A stretch of 64,000 nucleotides of DNA from Pedobacter insulae (GTDB taxonomy: Bacteria > Bacteroidota > Bacteroidia > Sphingobacteriales > Sphingobacteriaceae): NCBI RefSeq assembly GCF_900113525.1, contig NZ_FOPP01000006.1, positions 237,287 to 301,286 on the forward strand, read 5' to 3'. This document shows positions 17,199-25,906 of the stretch, one piece after another. The notes below the pieces were generated by a model. That model did no database searches. It saw only the letters and a list, made by a program, of their open reading frames with translations, and was not told the origin of the DNA. The position numbers and the translations under genes are program-made. Every line of letters starts with the position of its first letter. Positions within the stretch are counted from its first letter, which is position 1.

Positions 17199-18215
17199 TT
17201 ATCGCCATCCGCTTGATCCTCTTACCACTAGTGTGGAAGGAATCATATAATCTTCTTTTATTAAACTAAAATTTCTTTTCTCGAGTGCTTTAAACAATAA
17301 AGTGGCTGCCGCCTTTCCCATCTCAAAAGCAGGCTGCGTAATGGTAGTGAGAGATGGATTAAGCATATCTGCCATTTCGAGGTTAGAAAAGCAAACAACT
17401 TTCACATCGCCCGGCATCTTTAATTTTAATGCCTCACAAGCCATGTAAATAGGGGTTGTTAATTTTTTAACCGATGCTACAATACCATTTGGCCTATTTT
17501 TTTGCTGAAGTAGCTTTTTAATTAAAAGATGATTTTGCACTGCATCATTGGTTCACTGAACAACTTGCTTCGTGTTTACGCTTATTTTATAATCACTCAA
17601 CGCCTGTAAATAGCCTTCCAATCTCTTATTGCTGATCGATAAGCTGCTTGAAATGCTCAAAAAAGCTATCTGATCACAATTTTCTTGTATGAGGTGTGCA
17701 GTTGCTTTATAACCGCTCTCAAAATCATCTGTAATGATTTTCGCCGTGTCAACTTCATCGCAAGCTCTATCAAAAAAGACGAGCGGCAAGCCGTTCGAAA
17801 TCAAGTCATTAATATGATCGCACTGTGAGGTTTCTCTCGATACTGATAAAAGTACACCGTCTACTCTTCCTCCTTGAAATTCCTTTAAGATCGTTTGTTC
17901 ATTTTCAAAACTTTCATGCGTTAAGCAAATCAATACATGGTAGCCCTTCTCTTTAGCTACCGATTCAATACCATTAATCGCTAAGGAAAAAAAGCTATCT
18001 GCCACCTCGGGAATAACTACGCCAATATTTTTACTTTTCCTGCCACGCAAACTGCTGGCATAAGGATTGGGAACATAGTTGAGCCTTGTTGCTGTTTCCA
18101 ATACGCGACGCTTGGTTTCTTCACTTATTTCCTAACTGTCGTTTAAAGCCTTTGAAACAGTTGAAACAGAAAGATTCAGCTCAGCAGCAAGTTCCTTAAT
18201 ATTGATACTCTTCAT
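17199..18215 (-). pseudogene. LacI-family regulator gene with two in-frame stop codons
   Basis: Reading down from ATG 18215 gives the LacI start MKSINIKELAAELNLSVSTV, then SKALNDS, a TAG at codon 28 (18134-18132) and EISEETKRRVLETATRLNYV. The frame continues through the sugar-binding domain (NIGVVIPEVADSFFSLAING) to a TGA at codon 221 (17555-17553). It goes on as TNDAVQNHLLIKKLL to the natural end at 17199. All three parts are in one frame and total 338 codons, the normal LacI length, so two nonsense changes and no frameshift separate it from a working gene. Sequencing error is possible but must have struck twice. Two operator-like sites lie just upstream. Confidence 0.85.
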
Positions 18216-18273
18216 TTGGCTAAAATCAATGCTATTCGTGCTTTTGGATACAACATACAAAATTTCTTGTTAA

Positions 18274-18303
18274 AAAACGGTTTTATAACGAAAACGGTTT
18301 CGT
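18274..18303. promoter_or_regulatory. two LacI-type operator-like sites
   Basis: The string AAAACGGTTT occurs at 18274-18283 and again at 18291-18300, 17 bp apart. The second copy lies in the near-palindrome ACGAAAACGGTTTCGT (18288-18303), which has the central CG and AT flanks typical of LacI/GalR operators. The sites lie between the broken regulator and the oxygenase stub, as expected for a once divergent, autoregulated locus. Confidence 0.6.
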
Positions 18304-18380
18304 AAATAAACCTAAGCCATTATAGGTCAAGTATGTTAAAAAAACTTCAAAATTAGAATAACCAAATTTTATGTAAGAGG

Positions 18381-18572
18381 ATGAGTACAAATCAAAACGA
18401 CTTCACCGCGAAGGAAGCAAATCCTTTAAACAATCTTGATGAATGGGAGGATGATTTATTGCTACGCTATCCAAATCCGGATGGCATCGCCACTGCAAAA
18501 GCAACTCAGGAATACCGTAATTATGAAGAGCCGGCCAGAGATACGGTTAAAGAATTTTACAGGTTAAAATAG
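18381..18572 (+). pseudogene. N-terminal stub resembling myo-inositol oxygenase
   Basis: A 63-codon frame reading LNNLDEWEDDLLLRYPNPDG, then EYRNYEEPARDTVKEFYRL and a stop. In MIOX enzymes an FRNY motif is followed by about ten residues and then a helix ending YKLMH or FYRLNH, which leads into the QTxDFV metal-site region. This frame matches that first stretch and ends exactly where the RLNH would come. I infer that the gene lost its catalytic part by deletion. The decayed LacI gene next to it supports a lost sugar-use locus. It could instead be a real small protein. Confidence 0.55.
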
Positions 18573-18642
18573 ATGGAGCTTCCAATTTACCTAGATATTT
18601 AGTGCAAAACCCTGGGTATTAAAAAAGTTTAATATTACACAA

Positions 18643-18668
18643 AGGCTGTTTCAGAAATGAAGCAGCCT
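18643..18668 (+). terminator. intrinsic terminator
   Basis: AGGCTGTTTC pairs with GAAGCAGCCT (10 bp including one G-T pair, 6-base loop) and is followed by CTTTCTTTTT. It would end transcription coming from the oxygenase stub. Confidence 0.75.
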
Positions 18669-18790
18669 CTTTCTTTTTATATAAATTGTTTAATAAATTC
18701 GGTAAAACAATTGATAAACTCAGAATAATGCAAACCACTAAAAATGATTACTTTCGAAAGGATTTTTAATAAACCCAAAATAATATTGAG

Positions 18791-19642
18791 ATGAATAAAC
18801 AAATTACCCCTTGCTTATGGTTCAATAACCAGGCAAAGGAAGCAGCAACTATGTACTGCTCCGTTTTTGCGCAGGCTAAAATTACATCTCAGTCGCATAT
18901 AGTAACCGAAATTGAGGTGATGGAACAAAAATTTGTCTTATTAGACGGTGGCCCGATGTTTCAGCCTAATCCCTCCATTTCGTTTTATTACATCTGCGAA
19001 GAGGAACAAGAACTTGATCAAATCTGGAGTGCGTTTCTAAAAGAGGGAAAAGTGATGATGGCGCTAGAGAAATATCCGTGGGCAGAGAAATATGGATGGA
19101 TCACAGACAAATTTGGCGTTTCATGGCAGCTTTCAGTAGGAAAAATAAGTGATGTAGGACAGAAAATAACTCCTTGTTTAATGTTCACTGGCAAACAATA
19201 TGGGCGGGTTGATGAGGCAATTGCGCACTATTCTTCGATTTTTAAAAATGCAATTACCGACGGCATTCTTCGTTACCAGGCAAACGAACAACCAGATGAG
19301 GAAGGCAAAGTAAAACATGCGCAAATTAAATTAGATGGCGAAGCAATTATGTTAATGGAAAGTGCGGCTGCTCATGATTTTAAGTTCACAGAGGGCGTTT
19401 CGCTAACAATTTATTGTGAAACACAAGAAGAAATAGATTATTACTGGAATAAACTAAGTGAAAGCGGCGAGGAAAGTATGTGTGGCTGGTTGAAAGATAA
19501 ATTTAACGTATCATGGCAAATTATTCCGACTATACTAGGAAAAATAATGAGCGACCCCGCAAAAGCAGGTAAGGCGGCTAAGGCATTCATGTCGATGCGA
19601 AAATTAAACATTGAGCAAATTGTACAAGCTTCTATCTCGTAA
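18791..19642 (+). CDS. two-domain VOC family protein (PhnB/3-demethylubiquinone methyltransferase-like)
   Basis: A 283-residue protein with two similar halves. Half one starts KQITPCLWFNNQAKEAATMY and ends ITDKFGVSWQLSVGK; half two starts KITPCLMFTGKQYGRVDEAI and ends LKDKFNVSWQIIPTIL. These are two copies of the glyoxalase-fold domain called 3-dmu-9_3-mt. The family name comes from annotation history; no methyltransferase motif is present. The molecule handled is unknown. The C-terminal tail (SDPAKAGKAAKAFMSMRKL) is typical of the YdeI-linked, PhnB-like branch. It sits 15 bp before yjbQ. Confidence 0.88.
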   Translation: MNKQITPCLWFNNQAKEAATMYCSVFAQAKITSQSHIVTEIEVMEQKFVLLDGGPMFQPNPSISFYYICEEEQELDQIWSAFLKEGKVMMALEKYPWAEKYGWITDKFGVSWQLSVGKISDVGQKITPCLMFTGKQYGRVDEAIAHYSSIFKNAITDGILRYQANEQPDEEGKVKHAQIKLDGEAIMLMESAAAHDFKFTEGVSLTIYCETQEEIDYYWNKLSESGEESMCGWLKDKFNVSWQIIPTILGKIMSDPAKAGKAAKAFMSMRKLNIEQIVQASIS

Positions 19643-19657
19643 ACACTTTCTTATCAG

Positions 19658-20080
19658 GTGAATATTTTTCAAAAAACACTAACTCTAAAAGCTAGAAGCC
19701 GAGGTTTTCATCTCGTTACTACAGAGATTTTAAATGAAATTCCAGAAATTAAAAGTTTAACTACGGGAATGTTGCAAGTCTTTATGCAACATACATCAGC
19801 GTCTTTAACGATTAACGAAAATGCAGATCCAACAGTAAGGGAGGATTTCGAAATGTGGTTCAATAAAGCTGTTCCAGAAAACGATCCAGATTATGAACAT
19901 GATTATGAGGGTTCGGATGACATGCCGGCTCACTTAAAATCGGCATTGTTAGATACTTCCATACTCGTTCCCATTACTAACGGAAAACCTGCATTCGGAA
20001 CTTGGCAAGGAATCTATTTATGCGAGCACAGAAATTATGGTGGTAGTAGAAATGTGGTAATAACGGCTTGGGGTATTTAA
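19658..20080 (+). CDS. yjbQ: YjbQ family protein (UPF0047), secondary thiamine-phosphate synthase type
   Basis: A 140-residue trimeric-type protein with a GTG start. It has LKARSRGFHLVTTEILNEIP, the signature FMQHTSASLTINENADPTVR and the His-rich end GTWQGIYLCEHRNYGGSRNV. The family carries weak thiamine-phosphate synthase activity when tested, but its true role is unsettled. The stop codon overlaps that of ispG in the opposite direction (TTAA at 20077-20080). Confidence 0.9.
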   Translation: MNIFQKTLTLKARSRGFHLVTTEILNEIPEIKSLTTGMLQVFMQHTSASLTINENADPTVREDFEMWFNKAVPENDPDYEHDYEGSDDMPAHLKSALLDTSILVPITNGKPAFGTWQGIYLCEHRNYGGSRNVVITAWGI

Positions 20081-22044
20081 TTTGCTAATTCAGCAACTTC
20101 AACCCAATTTCCATCCTCACGAATAATCTCTATGAGCTCGTTTAATGCTGATGGAGTATTTACGTTTTTTTTCACCACTTCTTTACCACGGTACAAGGTA
20201 ATTTTCCCAGGGCCAGTGCCAACATAACCATAATCAGCATCGGCCATTTCTCCAGGTCCGTTTACGATACAGCCCATAATGGCAATTTTAATACCTTTTA
20301 AATGGTCGGTTTTTGAACGGATATATTGTGTGGTTTCCTGTAAATCGAAAAGCGTTCTGCCACAACTTGGACAGGAAATATATTCTGTTTTACTGATGCG
20401 CGTTCGGGTAGCTTGTAAAATCCCAAAGCTACTTGAATTAACCAATGATAAACCTATAGTTGTTGGGGCATTAATCCATACACCATCACCAAAACCATCT
20501 GTTAACAATGCTCCCAAATCACTTGCTGCATACAACATCAATTGATCAGCATCAACATTTAAATAAGTTCTTTTAATAATAACCGGTACTTGGATGTTTT
20601 GTGCTTGCAGGGCTACAAAAAAAGCGCGTTGTTGTTGCATCCCCATTTCTTGGCTGGTTTCGAGCACAACTATTGTTGAAGGCTGAAAAACTGGAAGGTT
20701 AGTAACTTCGAATTCGTCAGCGTTGATCACTAGAAAATTCAGTTCATTGTCGCCTAATTGGGCGTGCTTATAATCTTCTGTAGTAAGTAATGGATAACAA
20801 TTTTGCTTATCGCTTAACTTAAGCCATGTCGCATAATTATAAACTTGTTTTAAATTTCCAGGGAAAGAAAAAGAAGGCAATTCATCCCCTAAATAAACCA
20901 AGTCACATGCCAAATCGGTTAAGTTATATTTATCCAAGCCCGCACTGTAGTTATAGCCTAACTGACTTAAGAAATAAGGATCTTTTAAATTTTGTTTGGT
21001 TACATCAATCATTACCACAGGGTGATGATGCCCGCCAATTTGATTTACAGATTGGGTTACTCTTCGAGCATACGCATAGGGAGAGTATGTTAAACTTTCT
21101 GCTTTCAACTTTGAACTTTCAATGCTCGTTGCCCGTCGTTCAAACCGATCTGCTAATGCTCTAGCCACAGGGGCTTCAAACTCTGGATCCTCGGTTAAAG
21201 AAACCCTTATGGTATCTCCCAAGCCATCAGCCAGCAAGGTGCCAATTCCAACTGCGGACTTAATTCTACCGTCTTCACCATCACCAGCTTCTGTAACACC
21301 CAAATGAAGTGGGTAATTCATACCTTCTTTTACCATCGTTTGAACGAGCAATCGATAGGCTTGTACCATTACCTGCGTATTACTGGCCTTCATTGAAATA
21401 CAAAGGTTATAGTAATTTTGGTCTTCGCATATGCGGATAAATTCCATCGCTGACTCGACCATTCCACGTGGTGTATCGCCATAATGGCTCATAATTCGGT
21501 CAGATAAAGAACCATGATTGGTACCAATGCGCATAGCAGTACCGTACTCTTTACATATTTTAACTAAAGGGGTAAACTTTTTATAAATTCTCTCCAGTTC
21601 TGCTTGATAAGACTCCTCTGTATAAGCTAAATTCTCGAAGCGCTTTTTATCTGCATAATTACCTGGGTTTACGCGAACCTTTTCAACTATCCTAGCGGCT
21701 GATTCTGCTGCATTTGGTGTGAAATGTATATCTGCAATTAAGGGAACATCGTATCCTCTTGCACGTAATTCTTTCTTGATATTTGCTAGATTCTCGGCTT
21801 CCTTAATACTAGGAGCTGTAATACGCACATACTCACAGCCCGAGTGTACCATTCTAATGGTCTGTTCCACCGTTGCCAAAGTATCCATCGTATCGGTTGT
21901 GGTCATTGATTGGATCCGGATCGGATTTAACCCTCCCATTGGTAGATGACCAATCGTTATCTCTTTAGTTAAAAATCGTGAGTACGAGGTTAAACTATTG
22001 CAATAACCGCCACTTAATTCATGATTTACCGATAAATTTTCCAT
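20077..22044 (-). CDS. ispG: 4-hydroxy-3-methylbut-2-enyl-diphosphate synthase, long form
   Basis: A 655-residue enzyme of the MEP isoprenoid pathway that reduces methylerythritol cyclodiphosphate to HMBPP with a 4Fe-4S cluster. The N-terminal TIM barrel is clear (GGLNPIRIQSMTTTDTMDT, then GCEYVRITAPS and KVRVNPGNYADKKRF). The C-terminal cluster domain has SCPSCGRTLFDL and IMGCIVNGPGEMADADYGY, supplying the three Cys ligands. Between them lie about 270 extra residues, the insertion domain found in Bacteroidota, chlamydial and plant enzymes. ATG 22044 (MENLSVNHELSG) is preferred to TTG 22053. It does not overlap the RDD gene upstream. Confidence 0.96.
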   Translation of the reverse strand: MENLSVNHELSGGYCNSLTSYSRFLTKEITIGHLPMGGLNPIRIQSMTTTDTMDTLATVEQTIRMVHSGCEYVRITAPSIKEAENLANIKKELRARGYDVPLIADIHFTPNAAESAARIVEKVRVNPGNYADKKRFENLAYTEESYQAELERIYKKFTPLVKICKEYGTAMRIGTNHGSLSDRIMSHYGDTPRGMVESAMEFIRICEDQNYYNLCISMKASNTQVMVQAYRLLVQTMVKEGMNYPLHLGVTEAGDGEDGRIKSAVGIGTLLADGLGDTIRVSLTEDPEFEAPVARALADRFERRATSIESSKLKAESLTYSPYAYARRVTQSVNQIGGHHHPVVMIDVTKQNLKDPYFLSQLGYNYSAGLDKYNLTDLACDLVYLGDELPSFSFPGNLKQVYNYATWLKLSDKQNCYPLLTTEDYKHAQLGDNELNFLVINADEFEVTNLPVFQPSTIVVLETSQEMGMQQQRAFFVALQAQNIQVPVIIKRTYLNVDADQLMLYAASDLGALLTDGFGDGVWINAPTTIGLSLVNSSSFGILQATRTRISKTEYISCPSCGRTLFDLQETTQYIRSKTDHLKGIKIAIMGCIVNGPGEMADADYGYVGTGPGKITLYRGKEVVKKNVNTPSALNELIEIIREDGNWVEVAELAN

Positions 22045-22070
22045 GCGGTACAAAGATAATTAAAAACGCC

Positions 22071-22673
22071 TTAAATCAGTCGCTGTTTTACAACCAATGT
22101 ATTCGCAATGATGTCATGCCAACACTGTTGCTTCTTATTTAAAAAGCTATACAAATACCCAAAAAACAATGGCAAAACCGATAACACTTTTGCCAGGTTT
22201 CTACCTAACGACACACCTAGCTCAATCCTGCTGCCCTGCATATCAGTCACCTTAATATCTAGTAATCTTTTTCCAATTGTTGCTTGCTTTGCAGAAGCTT
22301 CGGCAAAACTGCTATAAACAAACTTAACGATTGGAATTAATGGTAACAAAGTTACCCCAACCAAAATACGTTGGGTTTTATGCTCAACAACTATGAAAAT
22401 CAATAGCATAAAAATCACATATGCCAATGTTATAAAGAAGTAATCAACTACCGAAGCCAATAGTCTCTGATCAAACGAAGCAAAATATTGCGGCGCAGTT
22501 TGTTGATATCGAAAACCAAAAAGCTCACGTAGTTCTTCAAACTCGTGAGCCTCTTTATAGTCGTCCATTCCCGGCTTCCTGATAAAGGTTTCGGGTTTGA
22601 TAGCTAATGCTTTTAATTCCTCAAATTCATATGGCCCTTCGGGCTTACCGTTGATAACAACTGTGTATTTCAT
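22071..22673 (-). CDS. RDD family membrane protein with N-terminal GYF_2-like domain
   Basis: A 200-residue protein. Residues 1-55 form a GYF_2/DUF4339-like domain (INGKPEGPYEFEELKALAI). The RDD domain follows, with FDQRLLASVVDYFFITLAYV (R and D of helix 1), KQATIGKRLLDIKVTD and the last helix before CWHDIIANTLVV. Function is unknown; some RDD proteins carry ions or compatible solutes. The ATG shares one base with the stop of the LiaF-like gene upstream (TGATG), so they are coupled. A TTG at 22676 is less likely as start. Confidence 0.87.
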   Translation of the reverse strand: MKYTVVINGKPEGPYEFEELKALAIKPETFIRKPGMDDYKEAHEFEELRELFGFRYQQTAPQYFASFDQRLLASVVDYFFITLAYVIFMLLIFIVVEHKTQRILVGVTLLPLIPIVKFVYSSFAEASAKQATIGKRLLDIKVTDMQGSRIELGVSLGRNLAKVLSVLPLFFGYLYSFLNKKQQCWHDIIANTLVVKQRLI

Positions 22674-23629
22674 CAATACCTTTTCACTTCAAAATTACTA
22701 AATCCTCCATCTAAGTTAATAAATATTTTCTTAGTAGAGTTTTGGTAATTCGCGCTTTCATAGGTGCCATCTTTTAACTTGGTAAAACCATCGAAATCTC
22801 TAGAAGAAAAACCAGTTCTGGTTACGATTCGGCAGCCTGAGCTCTCCGGAATTTCGATTTTTATATCGGCCATACCAACCTTTACATTCACATCAGTAAT
22901 GGGCAATAAATTACCAATCTTTACATCAATATCAGCGGCCCCGCCATCAAATTTAAATGTTCTAACTTTATACTTCGTCAAATCAAAATCAACACTTCCA
23001 GCTCCCATTGCTACATTCATTTCCCATGTTGGCTGTACATTTAAATAAAAATCTACAGAATTTCCGTTATTTCCAAAATATGGACTTTTCGACTTCCCAT
23101 TCATTTTAAAATTAATCGTATTCATCGAATCAGCCACATCTTTACGAAGCATAAACTTCATACCTTTTCTATTTTCTCTCACATCAGCAGCGAACAAACT
23201 ATCTGTTTCCCCTTTTAATTCGTAGGTATTTGCACCTCCGCTTATATTTAAAATTGTTCTCTTCTCTGCATCTCCAGGTAAAAACGGTTCGGCATAATTA
23301 AGCTTTGAATGTTGGGCATTTTTCCATTCATCATCATCAATGTCGATGTGAATACTATCCCTATCCCACCACAAACCGTGCGCTGGTTTCGTTTGCCCTT
23401 TTACAAATAAGAATGATAAGGTTACTACTAAAATTCCTAATGAAATAATATTACCCGTTTGCGAGTTGTTCTTATTGAACAATATATTTACGCCCAGTAT
23501 GATTAAAAATACCGGCCAAAAACTCCATACATTTCGCCAATAAAATTCTATAACCCCGAAGTTATCTAATAATAGTACACCGCCTATAAATAATAGGAGC
23601 ACACCCCAAATTACTCTGTCAAGTTTCAT
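22673..23629 (-). CDS. LiaI/LiaF-like membrane protein
   Basis: A 318-residue protein. The N-terminus has two to three membrane helices (WGVLLLFIGGVLLLDNFGVI, then FWPVFLIILGVNILF), the LiaI/LiaF transmembrane pattern. The rest is a beta-helix-like cell-wall-sensing domain with short repeats (NISGGANTYELKG, MGAGSVDFDLTKY, FDGGAADIDVKIG and VGMADIKIEIPESSG). Such proteins usually help sense envelope stress. ATG 23629 (MKLDRVIWG) is chosen because an earlier in-frame ATG would overlap the pspC-like gene by 35 bases. It is flanked by a PspC-like and an RDD gene in one operon. Confidence 0.85.
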   Translation of the reverse strand: MKLDRVIWGVLLLFIGGVLLLDNFGVIEFYWRNVWSFWPVFLIILGVNILFNKNNSQTGNIISLGILVVTLSFLFVKGQTKPAHGLWWDRDSIHIDIDDDEWKNAQHSKLNYAEPFLPGDAEKRTILNISGGANTYELKGETDSLFAADVRENRKGMKFMLRKDVADSMNTINFKMNGKSKSPYFGNNGNSVDFYLNVQPTWEMNVAMGAGSVDFDLTKYKVRTFKFDGGAADIDVKIGNLLPITDVNVKVGMADIKIEIPESSGCRIVTRTGFSSRDFDGFTKLKDGTYESANYQNSTKKIFINLDGGFSNFEVKRY

Positions 23630-23657
23630 CGTATTTATGTGTTTTTTTTTGTTAAAC

Positions 23658-24326
23658 TTATACAATTGGTGCGGTTGTGTCATTATTTTCATCTTTCACA
23701 ACAACCGGTTCATTTTGCGTCTCTGCCGAGGGCTTTTTAGCTTCTTCAGTTTCTCTTTTAAACTGCTCCCATTCTGTTTTTCTTTTGTTTTTAAAGATCA
23801 AACTAATACCCACAGCGACAATTACTAGTGGCCATAACTTATAAATGCTGAACCAAATTGGTATAAAAATAAATTGTTTAAGTAAAAAGTAAACCCCTAA
23901 TAGTAAAATTATTAAACCCGCAACAGTCCGCCCAGTATCATTGCCTTTTGGAACAGTGTTGAAATCTGCATTATTCGGCATCGTAAAATTTGGCCCTGCA
24001 TTTTGTGTATTCCATTTTGTTTGCGCATCACTATTGGCTGGATTGCTGAAAGCATTAGGAGAGTTAAACATAGGGTCATTAAAGGATTGGCCCTGCTTTT
24101 GGTAATAGTTGTTAAATTGAGAAAAACGGGCAGAAGGATCGTTTTTAGCTGGAAGCACTATCCAAAAAACAATGTATACCAATAACATCACTCCAGCTGT
24201 AAAAGCGGCTGACAATACAAATAGGATCCTAATCAATAATACATCATATCCCAAATAATCTGCTAAACCACTGGAAACGCCAGAGAAAACCTTATCGTGT
24301 TCGTTTCTATATAATTTCTTTTCCAT
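23658..24326 (-). CDS. PspC domain protein
   Basis: A 222-residue protein. Residues 1-60 are a PspC domain: KKLYRNEHDKVFSGVSSGLA, then YLGYDVLLIRILFVLSAAF and VYIVFWIVLPAKN. A Q/N-rich linker follows (about 65-125), then a LiaF-like pair of helices (LIILLLGVYFLLKQF, then LWPLVIVAVGISLIF) and a charged tail. The family takes part in envelope-stress responses at the inner membrane. It is the first gene of the three-gene pspC/liaF-like/RDD operon. Confidence 0.88.
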   Translation of the reverse strand: MEKKLYRNEHDKVFSGVSSGLADYLGYDVLLIRILFVLSAAFTAGVMLLVYIVFWIVLPAKNDPSARFSQFNNYYQKQGQSFNDPMFNSPNAFSNPANSDAQTKWNTQNAGPNFTMPNNADFNTVPKGNDTGRTVAGLIILLLGVYFLLKQFIFIPIWFSIYKLWPLVIVAVGISLIFKNKRKTEWEQFKRETEEAKKPSAETQNEPVVVKDENNDTTAPIV

Positions 24327-24344
24327 TTCTATTTCTCCTATTAT

Positions 24345-25040
24345 TTATTTGTCAAATTTTAACGGCGTTAGTACTATTTCATCAACATTTACTCCACTAC
24401 TTAAACTTAAAATGGAGTAAACTGAATTTGCAATATCTTCAGGCTGTACAAATGTTTCGGCTGCTATCGTTGTTCCCTCCCAAGAAGCAGTTAATGTAGA
24501 ACCTGGTAAAATCGCAGTAACTTTTACATTGAATTGTGCTAACTCTTTCCGTAATACATTATTAAGACTTAGCATCGCTGTTTTTGTTACAGAGTAACTC
24601 CCTGCATTTTCAACTGTTTGCCGACTGGCAACGGAGCATACATTAAAAATATGTCCAGATCTTGCATCACGCATCATTTTACCGAAATTCTTGCTCATAT
24701 AATAGGCAACATTCACATTCAATTGTTGCTGTATTTCAAACACTTCATCCTCTTCGTCCAAAAAATTGCCCGGTATAAAAGTACCAACATTATTTATCAG
24801 TACATCAATAGTCGGCATTTTAGCTTTAACAGAATTAAAAAAAGAAATTACTTCCTCCTTTTTGCTGCAATCTATTGCCTGAGCAAAAACGGTAACGCCA
24901 AAATCTTGCAACTCATTTTGAAATGTTTTTAGCTCCGATGAATTTCTCGCACATATCGCCAAATTATAGCCATTTCGCGCTAAAATCGAAGCGATAGCCC
25001 TTCCTATTCCTTTCGAAGCCCCTGTAATAACTGCATTCAT
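24345..25040 (-). CDS. short-chain dehydrogenase/reductase
   Basis: A 231-residue SDR. The NAD(P) motif is TGASKGIGRAIAS at the N-terminus, then INNVG (NNAG equivalent), the catalytic Ser in FNVCSVASRQT and YSVTK with catalytic Tyr and Lys. The sequence looks like the 3-oxoacyl-ACP reductase group (FabG-like) but the substrate is unknown. ATG 25040 gives the normal N-terminus, while GTG 25058 would add six residues. It lies 18 bp upstream of the PspC gene and divergent from mlaE. Confidence 0.9.
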   Translation of the reverse strand: MNAVITGASKGIGRAIASILARNGYNLAICARNSSELKTFQNELQDFGVTVFAQAIDCSKKEEVISFFNSVKAKMPTIDVLINNVGTFIPGNFLDEEDEVFEIQQQLNVNVAYYMSKNFGKMMRDARSGHIFNVCSVASRQTVENAGSYSVTKTAMLSLNNVLRKELAQFNVKVTAILPGSTLTASWEGTTIAAETFVQPEDIANSVYSILSLSSGVNVDEIVLTPLKFDK

Positions 25041-25171
25041 CTTTTTATTTTTTGACACAAAAAAGAGTATTTATATCCATAATCAATAATATTTTTGCAT
25101 AAATACTTAATGGGAGAACATTTTTGTTGTTTCTTTGTATATTATGTTACTTACCAGCTAAACTATAAATA

Positions 25172-25906
25172 ATGAATTTTACCAATTTTGGCAAATATAT
25201 TCTGCTTTTAAAAGCTGTTTTCAGAAGACCAGAAAAAACTAAAATATATATAAAGGCCATTTTTCAGCAAATGGATTTTATTGGCGTCGGTTCTTTAGGG
25301 CTAATTAGCATCATTTCTACTTTTATAGGGGCAGTAATGACTTTACAGATTGCGTTCCAGTTGGTAAGTGATTTTATTCCGAAAACAATTATTGGCTCAG
25401 TTAATCGTGATTCAAGTATCTTAGAGTTAAGCCCAACCATTAGTGCGATCGTTTTAGCAGGAAAAATTGGATCCGCTATTTCTTCAGAAATTGGTACTAT
25501 GCGCGTTACAGAACAAATTGATGCGCTCGAAATTATGGGGATCAATGCTCCTGGATACTTAATACTTCCAAAGATTATTGCCGGAATTACCATGGTTCCG
25601 GTTTTGGTAATTATTTCAATGGTATTAAGTATTGGGGGTGGTTATTTAGGAGGAACATTGTCTGGAGCCATTTCAGCAGCTGAGTATATTCAAGGTATCA
25701 CTACCGATTTCAATCCCTATACTATTAATGTTGCTTTAACAAAGGCCTTTGTTTTTGGTTTTATCATTACCTCGGTGCCCGCGTATGAAGGATTTTATGT
25801 TAAAGGTGGAGCCTTAGAAGTTGCGCAAGCAAGTACCCGTGCGGTTGTAGTAAGCTGTATTAGCATTTTAGCTTGTGATTATATTGTAACCCAGCTTTTA
25901 TTATGA
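25172..25906 (+). CDS. mlaE: MlaE-type ABC transporter permease
   Basis: A 244-residue MlaE/YrbE-family permease with about six helices. Characteristic parts are QMDFIGVGSLGLISIISTFI, SPTISAIVLAGKIGSAISSE and IGTMRVTEQIDALEIMGIN, the family's coupling-helix motif, followed by PKIIAGITMVPVLVII. The partner ATPase gene overlaps its end by four bases. The complex moves phospholipids or related lipids across the envelope, normally with an MCE protein. No MCE gene is next to it here, so that part must be elsewhere. Confidence 0.93.
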   Translation: MNFTNFGKYILLLKAVFRRPEKTKIYIKAIFQQMDFIGVGSLGLISIISTFIGAVMTLQIAFQLVSDFIPKTIIGSVNRDSSILELSPTISAIVLAGKIGSAISSEIGTMRVTEQIDALEIMGINAPGYLILPKIIAGITMVPVLVIISMVLSIGGGYLGGTLSGAISAAEYIQGITTDFNPYTINVALTKAFVFGFIITSVPAYEGFYVKGGALEVAQASTRAVVVSCISILACDYIVTQLLL

